A stretch of 64,000 nucleotides of DNA from positions 248,001 through 312,000 of the forward strand of contig NZ_JAPLET010000031.1 in assembly GCF_026391055.1 (NCBI RefSeq), given 5' to 3'. This document shows, piece after piece, positions 58,146 through 64,000 of this stretch. Under the pieces are notes generated by a model. The model ran no database searches. It had not been told where the DNA came from and worked only from the letters and a program-made list of their open reading frames with translations. Numbering within the stretch: position 1 is the stretch's first letter; the number at the start of each line of letters is the position of its first letter. The position numbers were made by a program, and so were the translations under genes. The DNA comes from Spirosoma sp. Lineage in GTDB: Bacteria > Bacteroidota > Bacteroidia > Cytophagales > Spirosomataceae.

Positions 58146-59504
58146 TCAGGTCTTTTCAACCCAAACGGTTTTCATATTCACAAACTCTTTGATACCCGCT
58201 TCCGATAATTCGCGGCCGAAGCCCGATGTTTTGATACCGCCAAAAGGCACGCGGGCATCGGAGCGCATCAGCCCATTAATAAAAACAGACCCGGCCTGAA
58301 TCTGACGGGCCAGTTGCTCGGCCCTATCCAGATCCTTGGTCCAGAGGGCGGAGCCAAGGCCAAAATCCGAGTGGTTTGCCAATCGGATAGCGTCTATTTC
58401 GTCTTTGGCGTCGATCAGTACAGCCAGCGGCCCGAAGGTTTCCTCGTCGAAAGCCGCCATGCCGGGTTTCACGTTGTCCAGGAGCATTGGCTGAACATTA
58501 CAGCCTTCACGCTCACCACCCGATAGTCGTTTAGCTCCTTTAGCGAGTGTTTGCCGGTATTGGCGCTCAATGGAATCGGCCAGATCGAGCCGCGCCATTG
58601 GTCCCATAGTGGTCGCTTCATCGGTAGGGTCGCCCTGCCGGATTTGGCTGATCTGATGCAGCACCCGTTCGGTGAAGGCTTTTTTTACGGATTTTTCGAC
58701 AATGAATCGCTTGGCGGCTATACAACTTTGCCCGGCGTTCTGCATGCGCGACTTCACGGCTGTTTCCGCAGCTTTATCAAGGTCAGCGTCGGCCAGGACG
58801 ATCAGTGCATCGGAGCCTCCCAGTTCCAGTACAGATTTCTTGATTTCCCGTCCGGCAATGCTGGCCACCGATGAACCGGCTCGTCCGCTACCCGTAAGCG
58901 TTACAGCTTTGACTCGTTTGTCTTTCAGCAGGTTTTCGACAACGGGCACATCGACCAGCAGCGACTGGAAAACACCAGTCGGCAATCCACACTCCCGAAA
59001 AGCTTCCTCAATGGCCATTGAACAGCCAAGTACATTAGGCGCGTGTTTAAGCAACCCGACATTGCCCGCAATCAGGCCCGGAATGGCAAAGCGCATGACT
59101 TGCCAGAACGGGAAATTCCAGGGCATAATGGCCAACACAGCCCCGAGTGGCTGGTAGGTCACAAAGCTCTTCCCGGCATCTGATTGGATGGATTGATCGG
59201 CGAGGAAAGCCTCGGCATGATCGGCGTAAAAAACGCAGGTGGCGGCACATTTCTCTACTTCGCCCACGGCTTCTTTAAGCGTCTTTCCCATTTCGGCCGT
59301 TATCAACTCGCCGTATCGCTGCTTGTTGGCGGTTAGGTACTGACCAACTTTGCGTAAATAATCCGTACGCTCCGGAAGCGACAAAGCCGACCACTCGGCA
59401 AAGGCCCGGTCGGCTTGTTTCAGTTTACGCTCAATGACGCCTACGCTATCGGCCCGATAGGTTTTAATGCGTTTTTGCGTGTATGGATTTATGGATGTAA
59501 ACAT
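58146..59504 (-). CDS. NAD(P)-dependent aldehyde dehydrogenase, succinate-semialdehyde type (Sad/YneI-like)
   Basis: 452 residues. It resembles E. coli YneI/Sad along its length: INPYTQKRIKTY, LGAVLAIMPWNFPFWQVMRF, LLKHAPNVLGCSMAIEEAF, catalytic Glu in VLELGGSDALIV, catalytic Cys in NAGQSCIAAKRFIVE, and VFINGLMRSDARVPFGGIK. It oxidises succinate semialdehyde or a similar aldehyde in the cytoplasm. It lies downstream of marR on the same strand, with an inverted repeat between, and may be independent of the efflux system. Confidence 0.92.
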   Translation of the reverse strand: MFTSINPYTQKRIKTYRADSVGVIERKLKQADRAFAEWSALSLPERTDYLRKVGQYLTANKQRYGELITAEMGKTLKEAVGEVEKCAATCVFYADHAEAFLADQSIQSDAGKSFVTYQPLGAVLAIMPWNFPFWQVMRFAIPGLIAGNVGLLKHAPNVLGCSMAIEEAFRECGLPTGVFQSLLVDVPVVENLLKDKRVKAVTLTGSGRAGSSVASIAGREIKKSVLELGGSDALIVLADADLDKAAETAVKSRMQNAGQSCIAAKRFIVEKSVKKAFTERVLHQISQIRQGDPTDEATTMGPMARLDLADSIERQYRQTLAKGAKRLSGGEREGCNVQPMLLDNVKPGMAAFDEETFGPLAVLIDAKDEIDAIRLANHSDFGLGSALWTKDLDRAEQLARQIQAGSVFINGLMRSDARVPFGGIKTSGFGRELSEAGIKEFVNMKTVWVEKT

Positions 59505-59519
59505 AGCGGGATGTATGAG

Positions 59520-59615
59520 GTAGGGTATATGATGTATGGCTGAGGGTACTTAGTTGACATAATCACGTTGCTCCCTATACATATATCCTATATTATACAC
59601 CATACATCTCCCTAC
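59520..59615 (-). terminator. bulged inverted repeat after the MarR gene
   Basis: GGTAGGG (59519-59525) and GATGTATGG (59531-59539) pair with CCATACATC (59600-59608) and CCCTAC (59610-59615), forming a two-part stem around a 60-base loop. The outer arm covers the MarR stop (59612-59614). It probably separates marR from the aldehyde dehydrogenase gene. Confidence 0.55.
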
Positions 59616-60097
59616 TGTTCGTCGTTTTCTAATTTATTCACTAACTCGGCCATGATTTCAATAACCTGCTCCATTCGGTCGTGACCAACGATACCGTCGA
59701 ATTTGTCACGCGCTTCCTGCATGCAGTCTTTAAGCGAAACGAACAGCTCTTTGCCCCGCTCGTTGAGAAAGATGATGCTGGAACGGGAATCGCTGGGATT
59801 TTTCTGCGTATAGATATAACCTTCTACTTCGAGCAGTCCAACGATCTTACTCATCATCTGTTTTGTTACACAGGCCCGTTTGGCTAATTCATTGTTGGTC
59901 GTTCCACCCTCCTCAATATTAGAGAGGAACATCAGGTAACTCATTTTGAAATCGACAAATCCCTTTGCGTGCAGACGTGGCTCGATAAAGTCACTCGTAA
60001 ATCGTTTGAGCCGCCAGAATAAGCGACCGATCGACCGATCTCGAATCGCCTGATATTGGGTGAAATCAAAGGAATTTTTATCTGTTTCCGCGAACAT
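59612..60097 (-). CDS. MarR family transcriptional regulator
   Basis: 161 residues from ATG 60097 (MFAETDKNSFDF); the longer frame up to 60178 would run through the operator region. Winged-helix features are visible: LKRFTSDFIEPRLHAKGFVDFKM, the recognition helix region NELAKRACVTKQMMSKIVGLLE, and the wing YTQKNPSDSRSSIIFLNERGKEL. It is divergent from an HlyD / EmrB / TolC operon and faces three palindromic sites, so it should repress both its own gene and the efflux operon until a drug binds. Confidence 0.93.
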   Translation of the reverse strand: MFAETDKNSFDFTQYQAIRDRSIGRLFWRLKRFTSDFIEPRLHAKGFVDFKMSYLMFLSNIEEGGTTNNELAKRACVTKQMMSKIVGLLEVEGYIYTQKNPSDSRSSIIFLNERGKELFVSLKDCMQEARDKFDGIVGHDRMEQVIEIMAELVNKLENDEQ

Positions 60098-60144
60098 GCT
60101 GGCAAAATAAAAAATACTGAAACAATTCTTTTCAAAAGATTGTA

Positions 60145-60152
60145 CAAATATA
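60145..60152 (-). promoter_or_regulatory. -7 promoter box of marR
   Basis: On the minus strand TATATTTG, preceded after 23 bases by TTG, a fair match to the Bacteroidota promoter. Operator 1 begins at its last base, and operators 1 and 2 span the spacer and the -33 region, so the protein would block its own transcription. Confidence 0.5.
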
Positions 60153-60220
60153 GTCAACCTACTTGACTTCATAGTCAACCTGGTTTACTTTTGTTGCTTA
60201 CTAGTCAAACACGTTGACTA
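60152..60220. promoter_or_regulatory. three palindromic MarR operator sites
   Basis: Site 1, 60152-60168: AGTCAA-CCTAC-TTGACT, perfect. Site 2, 60173-60189: AGTCAA-CCTGG-TTTACT, one mismatch. Site 3, 60202-60220: TAGTCAA-ACACG-TTGACTA, perfect over seven bases each side. The arms and the five-base spacer are constant, centres are 21 and about 31 bases apart, and all lie in the marR/hlyD intergenic region. MarR proteins typically bind such 16-20 bp palindromes as dimers. Confidence 0.85.
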
Positions 60221-60272
60221 TATACTAAGTTCTTCTCACGACATCGGCCTATGTCTAAACACTACTCAAACT

Positions 60273-61385
60273 ATGGCAACCATAACTGAACCAATGGCAA
60301 CCACAGACGAAAAAAGCGGAATTAAAGCGTATTTACCCCGTATCATTATAGCCCTCGTTTTACTCGTTGGTGGTTATTTTGGCTACAAGGCTTACGTACA
60401 CAGCCAGCAATACGAAACTACTGACAACGCACAGATCGAAGGCAATTCAGCGCCCGTACTCGCTCGGGTAGCCGGTTATGTTACCGCCGTGAATGTAGAC
60501 GATTACGCCAATGTGAAACGCGGTCAGCCGCTGGTTACTATCGACCCGCAGGAATACGACGTAGCGCTGGCCCAGGCCGAAGCCGATTATCAGCAGTCAC
60601 TGGCCGATCTCGAAAACGCCCGTGCTGATTTGCAAAATGCTCAGGCTAACGCCCGCAACGTGGCTCAGAATGCCCGAGTTGCGGCATCGAACGCGCAGGT
60701 GCAGGCCGCCCGGCGGGACAAATCACGTCAGGATTTGCAGCGCGACCAGAACCTTTACAAAGAGCAATCCCTGACGCGGAAGCAGTTGGAAGATTCGCAG
60801 AACAATGCCGAAGTGCAGGGACGCCAGTACGACGCCAATGTTGAGCAGATCAACCTGGCCAAAACGTCGCAGGGTGTAGCGCAGGCAGGTATTGCAAAAG
60901 CGCAAGCCAACATCCAGAAAATTCAGGCCGTACTGAAGGTAAAACAGGCTGCCATCGACAATGCTAAACTGCGCGTAGGCTATGCCCGTCTGGCCGCTCC
61001 GATTGCCGGTAAAATTGGCCGTAAAAACGTAGTGGTTGGTCAGTATGTACAGCCTGGTCAGAATCTGTTCACCATCGTTGCCGATTCTACATTCTGGGTT
61101 GTTGCCAACTTCAAGGAAACGCAGCTGGAGAAAATGCAGCTTGGGCAGGCCGTCGACATCAAGCTCGACGCGTATCCTGACCTCGACATTAAGGGCCGCA
61201 TATCCTCTTTATCGGATGCTACCGGAGCGCGGTTTGCGCTGCTCCCGGCGGATAATGCCTCAGGCAACTTCGTCAAAATCACGCAGCGGGTGCCGGTAAA
61301 GATCGAGATTTTGAATCCGGAGAAATACAAAAATCAACTGCGGGCGGGCCTGAGCGTCGATGCTGAGGTACGAGTCGTTAATTAA
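60273..61385 (+). CDS. HlyD/EmrA-family membrane fusion protein
   Basis: 370 residues. One N-terminal membrane anchor (about 24-41, IIIALVLLVGGYFGYKA), then the biotinyl-lipoyl half (YETTDNAQIEGNSAPVLARV). A long alpha-helical hairpin follows (about 95-215), rich in Ala and Gln, and then GYARLAAPIAGKIGRKNVVVGQYV. It bridges the inner-membrane pump to the outer-membrane channel across the periplasm. It is the first gene of the efflux operon, six bases before the permease, and carries MarR operators upstream. Confidence 0.93.
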   Translation: MATITEPMATTDEKSGIKAYLPRIIIALVLLVGGYFGYKAYVHSQQYETTDNAQIEGNSAPVLARVAGYVTAVNVDDYANVKRGQPLVTIDPQEYDVALAQAEADYQQSLADLENARADLQNAQANARNVAQNARVAASNAQVQAARRDKSRQDLQRDQNLYKEQSLTRKQLEDSQNNAEVQGRQYDANVEQINLAKTSQGVAQAGIAKAQANIQKIQAVLKVKQAAIDNAKLRVGYARLAAPIAGKIGRKNVVVGQYVQPGQNLFTIVADSTFWVVANFKETQLEKMQLGQAVDIKLDAYPDLDIKGRISSLSDATGARFALLPADNASGNFVKITQRVPVKIEILNPEKYKNQLRAGLSVDAEVRVVN

Positions 61386-61390
61386 TACGT

Positions 61391-63004
61391 ATGGCAACTC
61401 AACCACTGGCTCTCCCGACGCAGGCGGCAATGCCCACTGGATTTAAAAAGTGGATTATTGTCGTGACCGCTATTTCGGCCGCCATTATTGAATTAATTGA
61501 TACCTCCATCGTAAACGTCGGCCTGACCGACATTGCGGGGAACCTGGGCGTTACGGTCGAAGATGTATCGTGGGTAGTAACAGCCTACGCTATTGCCAAC
61601 GTCATTGTTATTCCGATGACGGGCTTTTTGCAACGGTATTTCGGTCGAAAGAATTATTACATCGGGTCCATTATTCTCTTTACCATAGCCTCTTACGGCT
61701 GTGGCTTTGCAGATAGTTTATGGACGCTGGTTGCCTTCCGCTTTTTACAGGGTATTGGGGGTGGCGCGTTGCTGTCTACTTCGCAAGGGTTGATGTTCGA
61801 TGCATTTCCGCCGTCACAACGTCCGCTGGCTTCGGCGCTGTTTGGGATGGGCATTGTACTCGGCCCAACCCTCGGCCCCACGCTGGGCGGTTTCATCATC
61901 GACAATTACCATTGGAGCTGGATGTTTTACATCAACGTGCCCATTGGTATCGCAGCGGTTATGCTGAGTCTTGCATTTATCGACAAGAAAGCAGATGAAC
62001 TGAATATTGACCGAAAATCCATCCACATCGACCAGATGGGCATTCTTCTGCTGGCCGTTGGTATTGGGAGTCTGCAATACGTCCTGGAACGGGGTGAAGC
62101 CGACGACTGGTTCGACAGCAACGTGATCCTGTGGCTGGCGGTGGCGGCTGCGGTAGCGATTCCGGCCTTTATTTTGTGGGAACTCAAGGGCACGAAAGAG
62201 CCGGTAGTGGACCTCCGAACGTTCAAGAATCGAAACCTGGCCATTGGCTCCATTCTGATGGTGGTAATTGGCTACGGTCTCTTTACGTCGGTGCTGCTCT
62301 ACCCGCTTTTTGCCCAGCGTATTGTTGGGTTAACGGCCACCCAGACGGGTAAGCTCCTCATTCCGGGCGGCATCGTCACCTTACCTATGTTTGCCATTGT
62401 TGGACGGTTGCTGGCGAAAGGAGCGTCGCCCAGAACACTTGTCGCGGTGGGGTACGTTGCCTTTGCATCGTTCTGTTTCATGATGGCAACCTACAACATG
62501 GATGCTTCGAACGGCGACTTTATTACGGCACTTATCATTCGGGGGATTGGGCTAGCCTTTGTGAACGTGCCGCTCATCAACCAGTCGGTAGCAACGCTGG
62601 AACCGCGACAGTTACCAACCGGCATTGCCATTGTGAACATGATGCGTCAGGTGGGGGGCGCCTTCGGGGTCGCCATTACCAACACCTACGTTACCCAGCG
62701 CACAGCCGTACACCGGGGCGATCTGGTATCGAACCTGCAACCGGGCGAAATGCTCACAATGGAACGGCTTAATGCTATTACGCAGGGGTTGATCGCCAAA
62801 GGTGTCAACTCCTTCGATGCAGTGACGAACGCTTACAAAACGATGGATTTAATCATATCCCGACAAGCCCTGATGATCTCGTACCTGGATACATTCAGGC
62901 TGGCGGGCCTGTTCTTCGTCATTTCGTTCCCGCTGCTGTTTCTCCTCAAAAGTAAAAAAATGGACGCGGCTGCTGCCAAAGCAGTTGCCGATGCCGCCCA
63001 CTGA
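61391..63004 (+). CDS. EmrB/QacA-type MFS drug exporter (DHA2 family)
   Basis: 537 residues with about fourteen membrane helices, as in DHA2 drug:proton antiporters. Landmarks are IELIDTSIVNVGLTDIAGNL, the motif A region GFLQRYFGRK, the FRFLQGIGGGALLSTSQ segment, and motif C GMGIVLGPTLGPTLGGFI, which is specific to antiporters. It exports hydrophobic compounds through the HlyD and TolC partners. It is followed after a hairpin by the channel gene. Confidence 0.95.
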   Translation: MATQPLALPTQAAMPTGFKKWIIVVTAISAAIIELIDTSIVNVGLTDIAGNLGVTVEDVSWVVTAYAIANVIVIPMTGFLQRYFGRKNYYIGSIILFTIASYGCGFADSLWTLVAFRFLQGIGGGALLSTSQGLMFDAFPPSQRPLASALFGMGIVLGPTLGPTLGGFIIDNYHWSWMFYINVPIGIAAVMLSLAFIDKKADELNIDRKSIHIDQMGILLLAVGIGSLQYVLERGEADDWFDSNVILWLAVAAAVAIPAFILWELKGTKEPVVDLRTFKNRNLAIGSILMVVIGYGLFTSVLLYPLFAQRIVGLTATQTGKLLIPGGIVTLPMFAIVGRLLAKGASPRTLVAVGYVAFASFCFMMATYNMDASNGDFITALIIRGIGLAFVNVPLINQSVATLEPRQLPTGIAIVNMMRQVGGAFGVAITNTYVTQRTAVHRGDLVSNLQPGEMLTMERLNAITQGLIAKGVNSFDAVTNAYKTMDLIISRQALMISYLDTFRLAGLFFVISFPLLFLLKSKKMDAAAAKAVADAAH

Positions 63005-63011
63005 TTCTGGC

Positions 63012-63047
63012 TTCCGCTGTCGGGTTATCAACAACCCGACAGCGGAA
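63012..63047 (+). terminator. perfect 15-bp intercistronic hairpin
   Basis: TTCCGCTGTCGGGTT (63012-63026) pairs exactly with AACCCGACAGCGGAA (63033-63047), loop ATCAAC. It lies between the exporter stop and the channel ATG, in the same operon and direction. No T-run follows, so it more likely tunes expression or mRNA decay than stops transcription fully. Confidence 0.72.
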
Positions 63048-63066
63048 AACTTAACTATCGCCAACC

Positions 63067-64000
63067 ATGACTTACAGACTTTACATAGTAGCGACTATAT
63101 TACTCACCGCCGGGGCCGGTAAGGCGCAAACCCAGCCAATGCAGCTACCCGACGACCTCCGGGCGCTGGTTCAGCAGGCAAATACAAACTACCCCAGCCT
63201 GAAGCAACAACAGCAGCTTATCCAAGCGGGTGATCTGCGGGCAGATATCGCCCGGACGGCCCTTCGGCCCAACGTAAACGGTACAGCATCTTACCAGTAC
63301 CTTACGCCGGTTGCGAAAGCTACGCTGCCGGTAGACGGTGTGAACCGAACCATACAGTTTCAGCCAAACCACAACGTAAATGCCTCCGTTGGCGTTGGGC
63401 AAACCATTTACGACTGGGGCCGCACGAATGCATCGGTCCAGCAAGCGGCCGATAACGTACAGGTACTACGCCGGGGTTTGGAAATTACGCAGCAAACACT
63501 GGCTTACCAAGTCGCTGCAGCTTACTATGGCGTCGGGTTTTTACAGCGTAGTCTGTCCGTGCAGGATTCAGTTATTCAGACCGCCGGTGCCAACGTACGG
63601 CTTCTCACAACACGGCTACAAAACGGCGATGCGCTGGAATATGATGTGCTGACCCAGCAGGTGCGGGTGAAAACGGCGCAAAACCGGAAAATCGAAATCC
63701 AGAATCAGCTGGAGCGTCAGCTGGCTTTTCTTACCTATCTGACCGGCAATCCAAATCCGGATGTAAGCCGGGCGATGAGCCAGTTCAATCTGGAAGCGTC
63801 GGGTGGTCGTGTAACAACGCAGCCGTTCCTGATTGCCGATGGGCAGAACCCGCTGGCTAGCAATAAAGACGTGCAACTGGCGCAGGATCGGGTTCGGCAG
63901 GCCGAAACGGACATTCTGGTATCGGACTTATCCGGGCGTCCGAACCTGAGTTTTTCGGGTTCGGCGGGCTATCGCAATGGATATCTGCCGGAAATTAATA
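63067..64000 (+). CDS. TolC-family outer-membrane efflux channel (partial)
   Basis: The ATG at 63067 starts a signal peptide (hydrophobic residues 8-17, AGKAQTQP). The frame runs past the end of the window, 311 codons visible. The sequence shows the TolC/OEP pattern: an Ala- and Gln-rich helix (NTNYPSLKQQQQLIQAGDLR), DIARTALRPNVNGTASYQYL, and VGVGQTIYDWGRTNASVQQA, the barrel strand plus helix typical of the family. It should dock with the HlyD protein to complete a tripartite pump. Confidence 0.93.
   Translation, partial: MTYRLYIVATILLTAGAGKAQTQPMQLPDDLRALVQQANTNYPSLKQQQQLIQAGDLRADIARTALRPNVNGTASYQYLTPVAKATLPVDGVNRTIQFQPNHNVNASVGVGQTIYDWGRTNASVQQAADNVQVLRRGLEITQQTLAYQVAAAYYGVGFLQRSLSVQDSVIQTAGANVRLLTTRLQNGDALEYDVLTQQVRVKTAQNRKIEIQNQLERQLAFLTYLTGNPNPDVSRAMSQFNLEASGGRVTTQPFLIADGQNPLASNKDVQLAQDRVRQAETDILVSDLSGRPNLSFSGSAGYRNGYLPEIN

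Noticed and set aside
36082..59615. CRISPR array suggested by many palindromes
   Set aside because: The palindromes are single, unequal in sequence and not spaced as repeats with spacers; no cas genes occur.

Overview
The window looks like chromosomal DNA of a Bacteroidota bacterium of the order Cytophagales, most like Spirosoma or a close relative. This rests on a SusC/SusD pair, a type IX secretion C-terminal sorting domain, a TPR / DUF4292 / EnvC-like cassette, LytTR regulators, promoter -7 boxes of the form TAnnTTTG, and almost no Shine-Dalgarno sites. The genus is an inference; there is no rRNA or tRNA gene to test it.

Layout. (1) 1-16202: a co-directional exopolysaccharide or O-antigen cluster, many genes overlapping by four bases (ATGA). 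It holds the tail of an initiating sugar transferase, a WecG/TagA-type transferase, a GDP-mannose 3,5-epimerase homologue, a cupin, a flippase, a polymerase/ligase-type membrane protein, six further soluble glycosyltransferases, an aldo/keto reductase plus GMC-type oxidoreductase pair, and a GT-C membrane glycosyltransferase. A surface-type lipoprotein (16236-17921) and a strong hairpin close the block. (2) 17922-20825: an AT-rich regulatory stretch with a LytTR protein whose domains are in unusual order, a stand-alone receiver protein, and two long gene-free gaps. (3) 20826-34529: a glycan-utilisation locus with a secreted esterase, a GntR/UTRA regulator and, on the minus strand, MFS transporter, arabinose/fucose-type isomerase, SusC, SusD, an 862-codon unknown secreted protein (start revised to 26896), an alpha/beta hydrolase and an SGNH esterase. 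Two copies of an 18-bp palindromic operator lie upstream of the transporter and of the isomerase. (4) 34740-40435: xylose isomerase, an NTF2-like protein, an enoyl-CoA hydratase, a type IX-secreted adhesin-like protein and a pectate-lyase-like beta-helix protein. (5) 40496-59504: mostly housekeeping genes (radical SAM, accD, CtpA-type protease, Dabb, TPR/DUF4292/EnvC-like, panB, RluA-type pseudouridine synthase, aminotransferase, folK, formylglycine-type protein, ABC-F Uup, DedA, aldehyde dehydrogenase). (6) 59612-64000: a MarR repressor divergent from an HlyD / EmrB / TolC drug-efflux operon, with three copies of an AGTCAA-N5-TTGACT-type operator between them.

The most striking non-coding signal is a set of very long, often perfect hairpins (15-31 bp stems) in the short intergenic spaces, several starting in the stop codon of the gene before. 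Three share a GTTAGGAG-type core, including an identical 18-base block at two loci. Other points worth following are the triple MarR operator, the shared operator of the sugar locus, a possible leader peptide with attenuator before uup, the unusual GDP-mannose 3,5-epimerase, and the 862-codon protein as a possible new glycoside hydrolase. I found no CRISPR array, prophage, transposase or RNA gene.
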